This document shows, piece by piece, positions 40,315 through 50,185 of a stretch of DNA of 64,000 nt. Below the pieces are notes generated by a model that worked only from the letters and a program-made list of their open reading frames with translations, had not been told where the DNA came from and did no database searches. Origin of the DNA: G047528255 sp047528255 (lineage in GTDB: Bacteria; Bacteroidota; Bacteroidia; Flavobacteriales; Blattabacteriaceae); the NCBI GenBank assembly GCA_047528255.1, contig CP180024.1, positions 186,001 to 250,000 on the forward strand, in the 5' to 3' direction. The translations under genes were made by a program, and so were the position numbers. Position 1 is the stretch's first letter. Each line of letters opens with the position of its first letter.

Positions 40315-43086
40315 TTATGATTGAAAGACACTTCCAATAACTTTGTCCTGTATATTCAGGAAATGTTGATTCGAACCCGGAGCCGTCGTAGCACTCTCTT
40401 CCGGAGAAATCAATTCCCACGGAAGATCCCTAAAGGATCGCAAAATATATGACCATGCCCCCATATTTTCAGGCTCTTCCTGCATCCAAAGCAAACGCTT
40501 TCTATCAGGATAACGTTTAAGCACACTTTCAATCAAACCTTTACTCAAAGGATAGAGCTGTTCAATGCGAATTAACGCGGTCTTTTCATCACCAAGATTT
40601 TCTTTTTTATCCAAAAGATCATAATAAATTTTACCGGAACAAAAAACTAGTCTATCGATCTTTTTGAGATCGGCCGATACATCATCTATAATTTCTTGAA
40701 AACTTCCTTCAGCTAAATCTTCCAAAGTAGATATACAACGCGGATGTCTTAAAAGGCTCTTGGGCGTAAGGACGATAAGTGGTTTGCGAAAAGTAAATTT
40801 CATCTGCCTACGCAAAAGGTGATAGAAGTTGGCCGGTGTCGTGCAATTCACAACAAACATGTTATAACGGGCACACAACTGCAAATAACGCTCCATACGC
40901 GCCGAAGAATGTTCCGCACCTTGTCCCTCATAACCATGAGGGAGCAACATGACCAGGCCGTTTTGAATTTTCCATTTGTCCTCAGCAGCAGAAATATATT
41001 GATCGATAACGATCTGAGCGCTGTTGCTAAAATCACCGAATTGAGCCTCCCACAAAGTCAAAGTGTTGGGAGCTGCCATGGCATAGCCATAATCAAACCC
41101 CAAAACACCATACTCAGAAAGTAGAGAATTATAAGCGTACATCCTGCCTTGCCCCTCACGAAGGTGATTCAAGAGAATAAAAGTCTCTTCATCCTCCGAT
41201 TTGATCACGGCATGACGATGGGAAAAAGTACCTCGCTCTACATCTTCGCCTGAGAGACGCACGTGATATCCCTCATCGAGTAAAGAACCGTAAGATAAAA
41301 GTTCGGACATACCCCAATCGAGAGCATTTTTTTGCTGAACCATATCAGCGCGCTGCTCGAGCAATCTTTCGGTTTTTCGATAAAAAACTTTCCCTGTGGG
41401 CGGAGTGGTTATTACTTGGCTGATCTGACGCAAACGATCGATAGAAAAACGGGTATCGATCTTTTGAAGCACTTTCTCACCTCTGACTATAGAGAAGCCT
41501 TCCCACTCATCAGGCATGAAAGGATCGAGCCTGCTTCGTTTGATAGTCTTGGCTTTTTCATAATCCCGATCAAGAGATTCTTTATAATTAGTTTCAATTT
41601 CTTCTATAAAAACAGAGTTGATAATGTCTTTTTCTTCCAGTTTTTTCTTGTAGATGTCTCGTGGGTTGGGATGCCGCGCGATCGCCTTGTACAATGAAGG
41701 TTGGGTAAAACGAGGCTCATCGCCTTCATTGTGCCCGTATTTTCTATAACCCAGCAGATCAACAAAAACATCCTGATGATAACGCATGCGAAAATCTACG
41801 GCAAAACGAATGGCATGAATAACCGCCTCGACATCATCAGCATTGACGTGAAGTATAGGCGAATGCAAGATTTTAGCCACATCGGTACAATAAATGCTCG
41901 AGCGAGCATCAAGATAATTAGTCGTAAAGCCTACTTGATTGTTCGCCACTATGTGGATGGTGCCACCGGTAGTATACCCCTTTAGTTCAGACATCTGAAC
42001 TACCTCATAGACAACACCCTGGGCTGCTACTGCCGCATCACCGTGAATGAGCACGGGAAGCACTTTTTCTACTTCTCCATGATAATGACCGTCGATTTTG
42101 GAACGAGCGATACCTTCAACTACGGCATCGACCGTTTCAAGATGCGAAGGGTTCGGAGCAAGATTTATCTTAATCGATCTGCTCCCTTGACGGGTCTTCT
42201 TGATCGTAGTAAATCCTAAATGATATTTGACGTCTCCAGAAAAAATGGTGTCTTCATATTCTTTGCCGTAAAATTCACTGAAAATATGAGCGCAATTTTT
42301 TTCAAAGAGGTTTGAGAGAATGTTCAGACGACCTCTATGAGCCATACCAACGACAAATTCTTCTACTCGATGGGATTCGGCAGCATGCTCGATCAGTTCA
42401 TCAAGCGCAGGTAAAAGGGATTCATTACCTTCAAGGGAAAATCTCTTTTGTCCGACAAATTTCGCGTGCAGAAAATTTTCAAAAACCACAGCTTGATTAA
42501 GCTTGGATAGCACTTGTTTTTTTTCTTCCGAAGAAAGTTCGGGATGATTATCATTCACTCTGATCCAACGCTGAATCCATTCTACTTTTTTTGGTTCCTG
42601 TATGTGCATGTATTCGATACCGATGGAGTCGCAATAGATCTTCTGCAGATGATCTATGATATTCCTGAGAGGGGTTGGATCAAGTCCGATGATTTTACCG
42701 GCGTCAAAAAGCATATCGAAATCAGCCTCTGAAAGTCCGAATTGATTCAATTCGAGAGTTGGGGCATGATTTCTACGTTCACGTACGGGATTGGTCCGCG
42801 TAAACAAATGTCCTCGAGTACGATAAGAATGAATCAAGTCGAGGACTTTGAATTCTTTAAGCAATTTGTCAGGGACAACTTGAGTAGCATCTGCAATAGC
42901 TGTGGAATCCTTCAAAGAAGGATCCTTTTCCGAGCCATCTTCATTGTAATGTTCTTGGGCAAAATCAAAGCCTTGAAAAAAGGCTCGCCAACTGGGTTCA
43001 ATCGAATCGGGAGTCGTCAAATATTTTTCGTAAAACACTCCGAATTGCTCCGAATGCACTGCATTCAAAAAGGAATACCTATCCAT
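40315..43086 (-). CDS. sucA: 2-oxoglutarate dehydrogenase E1 component
   Basis: Thiamine diphosphate-dependent E1 that decarboxylates 2-oxoglutarate and loads succinyl on lipoamide of SucB. The 923 residues match the family. N-terminal helix for complex assembly (FLNAVHSEQFGVFYEKYL, SIEPSWRAFFQGFDF), then EEFVVGMAHRGRLNIL, the ThDP site HGDAAVAAQGVVYEVVQMS with NQVGFTTN, the YRKYGHNEGDEPRFTQP block, the transketolase-like Pyr domain (GTFSHRHAVI, LSEYGVLGFDYGYA) and the C-terminal LLPHGYEGQGAEHSSARMER and RIEQLYPL. A perfect -7 box lies 44 bp upstream. First gene of sucAB. Confidence 0.97.
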   Translation of the reverse strand: MDRYSFLNAVHSEQFGVFYEKYLTTPDSIEPSWRAFFQGFDFAQEHYNEDGSEKDPSLKDSTAIADATQVVPDKLLKEFKVLDLIHSYRTRGHLFTRTNPVRERRNHAPTLELNQFGLSEADFDMLFDAGKIIGLDPTPLRNIIDHLQKIYCDSIGIEYMHIQEPKKVEWIQRWIRVNDNHPELSSEEKKQVLSKLNQAVVFENFLHAKFVGQKRFSLEGNESLLPALDELIEHAAESHRVEEFVVGMAHRGRLNILSNLFEKNCAHIFSEFYGKEYEDTIFSGDVKYHLGFTTIKKTRQGSRSIKINLAPNPSHLETVDAVVEGIARSKIDGHYHGEVEKVLPVLIHGDAAVAAQGVVYEVVQMSELKGYTTGGTIHIVANNQVGFTTNYLDARSSIYCTDVAKILHSPILHVNADDVEAVIHAIRFAVDFRMRYHQDVFVDLLGYRKYGHNEGDEPRFTQPSLYKAIARHPNPRDIYKKKLEEKDIINSVFIEEIETNYKESLDRDYEKAKTIKRSRLDPFMPDEWEGFSIVRGEKVLQKIDTRFSIDRLRQISQVITTPPTGKVFYRKTERLLEQRADMVQQKNALDWGMSELLSYGSLLDEGYHVRLSGEDVERGTFSHRHAVIKSEDEETFILLNHLREGQGRMYAYNSLLSEYGVLGFDYGYAMAAPNTLTLWEAQFGDFSNSAQIVIDQYISAAEDKWKIQNGLVMLLPHGYEGQGAEHSSARMERYLQLCARYNMFVVNCTTPANFYHLLRRQMKFTFRKPLIVLTPKSLLRHPRCISTLEDLAEGSFQEIIDDVSADLKKIDRLVFCSGKIYYDLLDKKENLGDEKTALIRIEQLYPLSKGLIESVLKRYPDRKRLLWMQEEPENMGAWSYILRSFRDLPWELISPEESATTAPGSNQHFLNIQDKVIGSVFQS

Positions 43087-43129
43087 AAAATTATGATCAC
43101 GCGGCTCAATACTTCCGCAGAAAACGATT

Positions 43130-43137
43130 CAAATTTA
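43130..43137 (-). promoter_or_regulatory. Putative -7 box TAAATTTG for sucAB
   Basis: Perfect TAnnTTTG on the minus strand, 44 bp before the sucA ATG. Confidence 0.5.
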
Positions 43138-43223
43138 AGAATTTTGTTGAACTAAGTGCTCCGGCTACAGATTTATGGCATACAAGAAAGTGGGAAAAAC
43201 AATCTTGACTTTTTCTGATCTTA

Positions 43224-44312
43224 TCATTTCTGTTTTTTTACAAAAGGAAGCTTGATCACTCGGACAGGGATATGCTTGTCACGTATCAAAACGTGAAGGA
43301 GCTCTCCTTCTTGCACAAAAGATACAGGAACGTAACCTAAACCGATGCCTTTCTTTAAAATAGGAGAAAAGGTCCCTGAAGTGACATGACCTATCGGGGT
43401 CCCTTGAAAATCAGTCAAAACATATCCTTGTCTGGGAATGCCTTTTTCTTCCAAAACAAAAGCGACCAGTTTTCGATCAAAGCCTTGCTCCTTCTGTTTT
43501 AAAAGGATCTTTTTTGCTATAAAATCTTTACTAAATTTGGTGATCCAGCCCAGACCGGCTTCCAACGGTGTGGTCTCATCATTAATGTCTTGACCGTAGA
43601 GACAATAGCCCATTTCGAGGCGAAGGGTATCTCTAGCAGCCAACCCGCAAGCTTTAATCCCTGCCCCCGTTCCTGCATGTAAAATATCTTCCCAGACTTG
43701 CCGAGCGTATTCATTTTTTAGATAAAGCTCGAAGCCTCCGGAGCCTGTATATCCGGTAGCCGATATGATGACTTGATCAACTCCGGAAAAAATATCTACA
43801 ACGAAGTGATAAAAACGGATATCTTGAAGAGAAACACTCGTCAACGGTTGAAGAATCTCCGCAGCGCGAGGTCCTTGCACGGCCAACAAGGCATATTCCT
43901 GTGATCGATCATGAAACTCTGCGGAAAAATGGTTGTGCTTCTTGATCCATTGAGCGTCTTTTTCGATGTTGGCTGCATTAACCACAAGCATATATTCTCC
44001 TTTAGCCAATTTGTACACGATCAAATCATCAACAATTCCCCCTGCTTGATTGGTCATGCAGGAATACTGAGCCTGACCGGTCTTGAGACGAGAGACGTCA
44101 TTGGTCGTCAAATGTTGCATTAGATCTTCCGCTTGCTCACCACGGATAAAAAATTCTCCCATATGACTAACATCAAAAATTCCTACGGCATTCCTGACAG
44201 CCATGTATTCTTCTTGAATACAGTTGTACTGAATCGGCATATAAAAACCGGAGAACGGAAGCATCTTAGCGCCTAACACCAGGTGGGCATCATAAAGTAC
44301 GGTTTTCTTCAT
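43224..44312 (-). CDS. gcvT: Glycine cleavage system T protein (aminomethyltransferase)
   Basis: Transfers the methylene group from the H-protein-bound intermediate to tetrahydrofolate, releasing ammonia. From ATG 44312 (MKKTVLYDAH) the protein has 362 residues, the usual size; the open frame continues to 44363, where an ATG overlaps the stop of the PTPS gene, but those 17 residues are not family-like. Motifs: LPFSGFYMPIQY, FDVSHMGEF, QYSCMTNQAGGIVDDLIVYK (catalytic Asp), GYTGSGGFELY and GHVTSGTFSPILKKGIGLGY. Last gene of the idi-PTPS-gcvT run. P and H proteins are not in the window. Confidence 0.96.
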   Translation of the reverse strand: MKKTVLYDAHLVLGAKMLPFSGFYMPIQYNCIQEEYMAVRNAVGIFDVSHMGEFFIRGEQAEDLMQHLTTNDVSRLKTGQAQYSCMTNQAGGIVDDLIVYKLAKGEYMLVVNAANIEKDAQWIKKHNHFSAEFHDRSQEYALLAVQGPRAAEILQPLTSVSLQDIRFYHFVVDIFSGVDQVIISATGYTGSGGFELYLKNEYARQVWEDILHAGTGAGIKACGLAARDTLRLEMGYCLYGQDINDETTPLEAGLGWITKFSKDFIAKKILLKQKEQGFDRKLVAFVLEEKGIPRQGYVLTDFQGTPIGHVTSGTFSPILKKGIGLGYVPVSFVQEGELLHVLIRDKHIPVRVIKLPFVKKQK

Positions 44313-44359
44313 TTTTGAATTTTTAATACGGTTGACAACAAAGATAAGTTTGGGAGTGA

Positions 44360-44770
44360 TCATTCACCGGAATATTCAGAAAAATTTCTGGGCGTCTCAT
44401 ACAGCGTAACTTTCAAATGAAGATGCTCGGGTATTCTCTTGCGAATCTTTTTCCAAATGACTACAATTATATTCTCCGTAGTAGGATTTAGTGAACGCAA
44501 TTCTTTTACATCCAAATTGAAATTTTTGTGATCAAAAGGTACTTCTACTTCTGTTCGGATGATTTCCTTGAGACTTTCAATACTCATGACAAAACCGGTC
44601 TGTGGCTCGATCTCCCCTGTTACACTCACGATGACTTCATAATTATGCCCATGATAATTGGGGTAGGCACATTTTTTGAAAACTTTGTCATTTTCGGCTT
44701 GACTCCAGTGTGCATTGTAAAGACGATGCGCGGCATTGAAATGGCCCTGTCTGCTGATTGTTACTTTCAT
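44360..44770 (-). CDS. 6-pyruvoyltetrahydropterin synthase / QueD family protein
   Basis: Zinc enzyme of the tunnelling-fold (T-fold) family acting on dihydroneopterin triphosphate. The 136 residues have zinc ligands H15 (FNAAHRL), H40 and H42 (NYHGHNY), the catalytic C34 and PFDHKNFN. The spacing is C-x5-H-G-H (CAYPNYHGH), which as I recall marks the PTPS-II type rather than QueD (C-x3-HGH). It could therefore make pyruvoyltetrahydropterin instead of the queuosine precursor; queuosine genes are not in view. It overlaps idi by 4 bp, so translation is probably coupled. The gene is intact. Confidence 0.9.
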   Translation of the reverse strand: MKVTISRQGHFNAAHRLYNAHWSQAENDKVFKKCAYPNYHGHNYEVIVSVTGEIEPQTGFVMSIESLKEIIRTEVEVPFDHKNFNLDVKELRSLNPTTENIIVVIWKKIRKRIPEHLHLKVTLYETPRNFSEYSGE

Positions 44771-45291
44771 AATTTCAATTTTGCTGCATGTTGTTCAATA
44801 ATTATCCTGAGCCAAACGGCATACTGTTCCGAATCAGGCTCGATATTGAGCATCAACTCTTCCAGGTTTATCCATCTCCAATCGGCTACTTCTTCGGGAT
44901 TGATCTTTGGAAGGCCTTCATACCTCCCAAGAAAAACATGATCAAACTCATGCTCGATCAGCCCATTGTTTAAATCGGCTTTATAAATAAAATGAAAACG
45001 TTCTTCCAATGGACAATCAAACCCCATCTCTTCATTCAGACGTCGATGAGCTGCTTCTGAAACAGCCTCTCCCTGACGGGGATGGCTGCAGCATATATTG
45101 GCCCACAAGAGTCTCGAGTGATATTTATGAGAAGCCCTTTGTTGCAACATTAGCTCATTTTTGTCGTTGAAAACAAATATGGAAATGGCGCGATGAAGCA
45201 ATCCTTCAACATGGGCGCCTTGTTTGTTTTTCAGACCTAACGCCCTATCCTCACTATCTACTAAAACAACTTGTTCTTCTTTTTTTTTCAT
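44767..45291 (-). CDS. idi: Isopentenyl-diphosphate delta-isomerase, type I
   Basis: Interconverts IPP and DMAPP with a divalent metal; Nudix fold. The 174 residues show the catalytic Cys in NICCSHPRQGE, the Nudix-like stretch AHRRLNEEMGFDCPLEE, metal-binding His at the N-terminus (LLHRAISIFVFN), and EVADWRWINLEEL at the C-terminus. A type I isomerase is typical for bacteria that use the mevalonate pathway, as Flavobacteriia do; mevalonate genes are outside the window. First gene of the run idi-PTPS-gcvT, with a -7 box 80 bp upstream. Confidence 0.95.
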   Translation of the reverse strand: MKKKEEQVVLVDSEDRALGLKNKQGAHVEGLLHRAISIFVFNDKNELMLQQRASHKYHSRLLWANICCSHPRQGEAVSEAAHRRLNEEMGFDCPLEERFHFIYKADLNNGLIEHEFDHVFLGRYEGLPKINPEEVADWRWINLEELMLNIEPDSEQYAVWLRIIIEQHAAKLKL

Positions 45292-45370
45292 CCGTATTCT
45301 TTAATTTTAGAGATACAATCGATACCGGAACTGTATCTATCGGAAAACACGATAATTATCCATATACGGA

Positions 45371-45378
45371 CAAATATA
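45371..45378 (-). promoter_or_regulatory. Putative -7 box TATATTTG for idi operon
   Basis: Perfect TAnnTTTG on the minus strand, 80 bp before idi. An inverted repeat AGATACA/TGTATCT lies in the predicted leader (45311-45338). Confidence 0.45.
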
Positions 45379-45399
45379 GCATAGAATAAGAGACTACCC

Positions 45400-45437
45400 C
45401 ACAAAGTGTGTAAGAAGAAAAATGGGAATTAAAAATT
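45400..45437. repeat. Non-IS 37-bp repeat next to an IS left end, copy A
   Basis: About 37 bp (core ACAAAGTGTGTAAGAAGAAA) recurs inverted at 53969-54006 with about four mismatches. In both places an IS left end follows within 10 bp. Confidence 0.65.
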
Positions 45438-45445
45438 TATAACCT

Positions 45446-46850
45446 GAGAGTATTACATGAGAGAAGGATGTTAAAATATTTATAATATCAATATATTATT
45501 TCGTATACTTTGGAGTAGAAAATAAAAAAACCGGATCTATCTTCAGAAGAACCGCGAAAATAAACTTTAGTGAAGTATATATGAGGCCATTCTGTTAATG
45601 GTGGATTATATTTATTCAGTCTCCTAAATGGGGTTCGTTGGAGACGATGTAGATTTATTCTTTTATATTTTATTCGAAATAATATTGATTATAAGTTAAT
45701 TAATTATAACTATTTGTTATGAACAGCGCATAATAATGCAAGGGGAACGATACAAATTATGCACCATATCCTCCATAAGATGCTGGGCATACACACGAGC
45801 TAATCCTTTGTAACGAGCCTTTCTTGATCCAAACCAACGCATTATACTGCCAAAAGCCCGTCCTATTACCCATCGGGTTTTTACTCACTAATCTATTGAA
45901 TAATATAACTATGCTACTTAAGGACGATCCTATAGACTTCTCTGTATACGGTCTTTGATTGATTTCTCGACTATGAAAGTAAGATACGTTATCTGGAGCT
46001 TGGTAAGCTTTGTTTATATATATTTCTATGGGATTATATCTTAATTTGCTTATTAACGGTTTTAACCCTCTACTATCATACTCATTGGTGGCTACGATAT
46101 GTACTGCTACATATCATTCCATTCCCCCCCCTATGTACTTCTTGTATCCGTAGTAGAGTTTACCTAATTTCATAAGCCATTTTACTTGAGTGTCTAATCT
46201 TGATTGATTCTTTTTTTTCCTTGCTTTTCTTTGAGTGATTTGCTTTTGCCCCTCTGCCTTCCGATCCTCCATTACGTAGGTAGGATCTCGCTTGGGAGCA
46301 AATCGACTCACTGTAATACTAGCATTCTGCTATCACTCCTGTTTTAACTATCGCCTGATGCTTTTCTAATTCCTTATTGATCTTTTTCAGTAAGAGCTCA
46401 TATGCATTTTTGGCTACTATTTCATTACGAAATCTGCATAGAGTCGTATGATCTGGGATCTTATTTTCCAATCGAAAACCACAAAAACGCATGAAGATCA
46501 AGGAGTCTTTCATCAATTCTTCCGTTCCTACATCACTGATATATCATACCTGTTAATCAAAAGCATCATCTAAATAACGATATTCAACTGTAAGCAAGTT
46601 AACCGTTTACTCCCTGGCCTGTTTGATATATTTTTCTTATTCTTTCTCCATCCCTTCCCAGTCGGGATGGGTTTTTAACCTTTTGAAAAACTCACTCCTT
46701 CTGGTAAAACATTCCATATATAGTTCACTAAAGCTTATTTGTACGGTGTTTTTGAGCATAGAGCCGAATTTTTTTATTTTATACTCCAAATATACGAAAC
46801 AATATATTGATTTACAAACGTTTTAACTTCCTTCTCCATGCAACGTTCTC
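45446..46850. mobile_element. IS5-type left end plus full-length minus copy
   Basis: 45446-45582 is a plus-strand left end (GAGAGTATTACATGAG). 45583-46850 (1268 bp) is a complete-length minus copy from GAGGCCATTCTG to its left end. Readable: IFMRFCGFRLENKIPDHTT and FAPKRDPTYVMEDRK in separate frames. Confidence 0.9.
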
Positions 46851-47877
46851 TCAAGGAAAATGGATCAAAAATTAGGTAAACTCTACTACGGATACAAGAA
46901 GCACATAGGGTGGGGTGAAATGATACTAGCAGTACATGGTATAGCAGCCAATGAGTATGATAGTATAGGGCTAAAAGCATTAATAGCAAACTAGGTTATA
47001 AACCCAGATAAGTATATGCAGAAAAAGGTTACCAAGTGCCAATAAAGGTGGTTTACTTTCATAGTCGAGAAATCAAAGACCGTATACAGAAGAATACCTA
47101 TAGGAACCGTGCTTAAGTAGGATAGCCTATTATTCAAAATAATTAGTGAATACCCCCCCCCCCCCCCCGATGGATAGTAAAACCTACTTTTGGCAGTATA
47201 AAGCGTTGGTATGGATCAGAAAAAGCTCAGAAAGGATTAGCTCGTATGCATGCCCAGCATCTTATAGAGACTATGTCTCATAATTTATATAGTGCCCTTG
47301 GCCTTACTATGCGCTATTAATAATAATAGATATAATTAATTGATTTATAATAAATAGTATTTCGAATACAATGTAAAAGACTAAATTTATATCTTCTCTA
47401 ACGAAGCCATCTAGGATGGTTAAATAAACCTAATCTACCATTAACACAATGCTCTCATATTTTTCTTGTTTTTCTCCATCCCTTTCTAAGGGATCAATGT
47501 CTTTAACCTTTTGAAAAACTAACGGCTTCTAGTAAAACCTTCCATGTATAGTTCTCTAAAACTTATTTGCGCGGTTCTTCTGAGCATAGATCCGGATTTT
47601 TTATTTTTTACTCCAGTAATATACGGAATAATATATTGATTTACAGATATTTTAAACTCCTTCTCTCATGCAACGTTTTTTATACCCTGTTCATAAAATA
47701 GATATGATTAATTGTTTTATAATCAACAGTATTTCGAATACAATGTGAAAGACCAAATCTCCATCTTCTCCAACGCCTCCCTCTAGGAGGGTCTGAATAA
47801 ATGTAATCCACCTTAACACAATAGACTTATATTGATTTACAAATATTTAAACCCCATTCTATCATAATACATCCTCA
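46851..47877. mobile_element. Four further IS5-type fragments
   Basis: 46851-47456 plus C-terminal half with right end; 47457-47680 minus left part; 47681-47825 plus right end; 47826-47877 minus solo left end. A run of 16 C at 47153-47168 replaces the usual three C in the codons before DGW/RWVVERTF. Confidence 0.85.
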
Positions 47878-47920
47878 GAATGAGAAAATAAAATCCAACT
47901 CATGACGTCCACGCATTCAA

Positions 47921-48040
47921 TTATTCAAATAGATCCCTTTCATTTTCAGTAAAATAAGATACCACACCTTCCAACGAAACTTCTACGCCCGATATGGGTA
48001 AACCGGATCGAGCGTCGGTGATTACTCCTGAAAGTCGGGA
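47921..48040 (-). pseudogene. Remnant of a TonB-receptor-type N-terminal domain
   Basis: The minus strand reads SRLSGVITDARSGLPISGVE then VSLEGVVSYFTENERDLFE and stops at 47921. SGVITDxxSGLPISGVEVSLEG is the signature of the carboxypeptidase-regulatory-like (CarboxypepD_reg) plug-preceding domain found at the N-terminus of Bacteroidota TonB-dependent receptors and other surface proteins. Nothing of the plug or barrel remains downstream; an IS left end lies 44 bp further. A remnant only. The surrounding 47878-47920 and 48041-48231 show no gene. Confidence 0.6.
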
Positions 48041-48231
48041 GTTTTACTTCGCTAATAAACTTTCCCTTAAAAAATAGAACACAAGAAATAAAGGAATAAT
48101 CTTGTAGACCATAACTATCAATATTTAGAATTAGTCTAATAAATAAACAGTTTTAAGGTAGTAATCGAAAAATTTCCAATACCTCTCTACAATTCTTGAT
48201 CTTTATGCTTCGTAAATGCTTTGAAATTCTC

Positions 48232-48239
48232 TAAATTTG
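48232..48239 (+). promoter_or_regulatory. Putative -7 box TAAATTTG for clpS
   Basis: Perfect TAnnTTTG, 28 bp before the clpS ATG. Confidence 0.5.
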
Positions 48240-48267
48240 CAGTCCAACTTACTTTCATATTGAAACG

Positions 48268-48558
48268 ATGAATAAGACATTTATCCAAGCGGATCGTATA
48301 AAAGAATTCGAGAAAATTACCGAAGAAAAAACGGAAAAAGGTCGTCGAATAACCGTCTATAACGATGATTTCAATATCTTCAAATCCGTCATACAACCCC
48401 TGATAGAAGTCTACGACCATAATCCGGATCAAGCCGAACAATGCACCTGGCTTATCCACTTCAAAGAAAAATCTAAAGTAAAAAGAGGTACGCGAGAAAA
48501 AGTATATCCTATGTATAAGATATTATTGCCTAGAAGACTGAAACTCGATATGTCATAA
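48268..48558 (+). CDS. clpS: ATP-dependent Clp protease adaptor ClpS
   Basis: Delivers N-degron substrates to ClpAP/ClpCP. The 96 residues fit the family: VYNDDFNIFKSVIQPL (the conserved YNDD pocket that binds the substrate N-terminus), EVYDHNPDQAEQCTWLIHFK and the end YKILLPRRLKLDMS (usual RGL changed to RRL). N-terminal 25 residues are charged and disordered-looking, as in Bacteroidota. It has its own promoter and a hairpin behind it; clpA/clpC is not adjacent. Confidence 0.9.
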   Translation: MNKTFIQADRIKEFEKITEEKTEKGRRITVYNDDFNIFKSVIQPLIEVYDHNPDQAEQCTWLIHFKEKSKVKRGTREKVYPMYKILLPRRLKLDMS

Positions 48559-48576
48559 TCTATCTGAACGATCGAA

Positions 48577-48597
48577 AAAACCGTTCGGATCGGTTTT
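48577..48597 (+). terminator. Hairpin after clpS
   Basis: Arms AAAACCG and CGGTTTT around TTCGGAT; ends in four T and may work in both directions. It separates clpS from tRNA-Arg. Confidence 0.6.
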
Positions 48598-48645
48598 AAA
48601 AAAGGGATATCATTCGGTAATTTGCACCGCTTTATGATCTAATCC

Positions 48646-48719
48646 GGCCTCGTAGCTTAATTGGATAGAGCATCTGACTACGGATCAGAAGGTTGGGGGT
48701 TCGACTCCCTCCGAGGTCG
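48646..48719 (+). tRNA. tRNA-Arg(ACG)
   Basis: Full cloverleaf of 74 nt. Acceptor stem GGCCTCG/CGAGGTC (one G-U), D arm around AGCTTAATTGGATAGAGC, anticodon arm CTGACTACGGATCAG with anticodon ACG, and T arm GGGGGTTCGACTCCC. No encoded CCA. ACG is normally edited to ICG by TadA and reads CGU/CGC/CGA. Confidence 0.95.
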
Positions 48720-48778
48720 CATGTGTGTTTTTCAAGTGATTGATTATAAAAGATAAAATAAGAAGATTCACAATTTTT

Positions 48779-49983
48779 GAGCAACATTGTGTTAATGGTG
48801 GATTACGTTTATTATACCTCCTAGATGAGCTTCGTTTGAGAACGATGTAAATTTAGTCTTTCACATTGTATTCAAAATAATGCCAGGGGAACGACATAAA
48901 ATATGTACCATAGCCTCAAGATGCTAGGCATGTACACGAACTAATCCTTTGTAACGAGCTTTCCTGATCCAAACCAACGGCTTTATCCTGCTAAAAATAT
49001 TGCACTACCCATCGGCTTTTACTCACTAATTTGTTGAATAACATAGCTATCCTACTTAAGGGACGTTCCTGTAGGCTTTCTTCTGTATACAGTATTGGAT
49101 GCCTCGACTATGAAATTAAGACACCTTAGTTGGCACTTGGTAACCTTTGTCTACATATACTTCTATAGGTCTATATCCTAGTTTTCTTATTAATGGCTTT
49201 AGCATTCTACTATCATGCTCATTGGCTGTTACGCTATGTACAGCTAGTATCATTCCATTTTTATACCCTTGTATCTGCTTCTTGTATCCGTAATAGAGTT
49301 ACCTGATTTATTAAACCATTTTTCTTGAGTGTCTACGCCTGATTGAGGCCCTTTTTTACCCTTTCTTTTCTTTGACTAATTTGCTTTTCCCCTATTCCTC
49401 CGCCACTACTACGTAGCCGTGGTGCTCCCTTGGGAGCAAAGGGCTTCATTCTAATACTTGCATTTACTATCACTCCTGTTTTAACTATCGGTTGATGCTT
49501 TTCTAATTCCTTATTGATCTTTTTCAGTAAGCTCTCATATTTTTTTTATTACTATTTTATTGCGAACTCTACATAGAGTCGTATGATCTGGGATCTGATC
49601 TTCCAATCGAAAACCACAAAAGCTCATGCAGATCAATTATTCTTTTACAAATTCTTCCGTTTCTACATCACTGAGATCATACCAATGACTCAAAATCATC
49701 ATCATAAATAACGATATTCTACTGTAAACAAATTGGCCTTTATTCCCTTGCCTTTTTGATATATTTTTCTTATTTCTTTCTCCATTCATTTCCTAATGAA
49801 CCAGGCCTTTAACCTTTTGAAAAACTCACTTCTTCTGCTAGAATGTTCCATATATAATTCACTAAAGCTTATTTGCACAGTGCTTTTGAGCATAAAGCCG
49901 AATTTTTTTATTCCCCACTTCAAGTATACAAAACAATGTGTTGTTTTACAATTTTTAAGATCTTTATCTCATGCAATATTCTC
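48779..49983 (-). mobile_element. Near full-length decayed IS5-type copy (1205 bp)
   Basis: From GAGCAACATTGTGTTAA to the reverse complement of GAGAATATTGCATGAG. It lacks about 50 bp in the 3' non-coding part. Multiple stops. Confidence 0.88.
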
Positions 49984-49987
49984 AATA

Positions 49988-50082
49988 TATAAAGTTATTG
50001 TCGAACATTTTTGAGCTTTTAATTATTTAATAATATTCAGAATAATTTTTTAACTTAACACAATTAATCAGATGCTTCCGAA
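49988..50082. repeat. Non-IS dispersed repeat, copy B
   Basis: Diverged copy of 22763-22855. It lies between an IS left end (49983) and an eroded plus-strand IS right end (50083-50162). Confidence 0.5.
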
Positions 50083-50185
50083 AGGTTAAACCTACATTCA
50101 TTTTCCAATAAATCCTATCTAGGACCCTGAATAAACGTAATCCACCTTATAACAATGGTATCGAATCATCATACGTCAATGTGTT

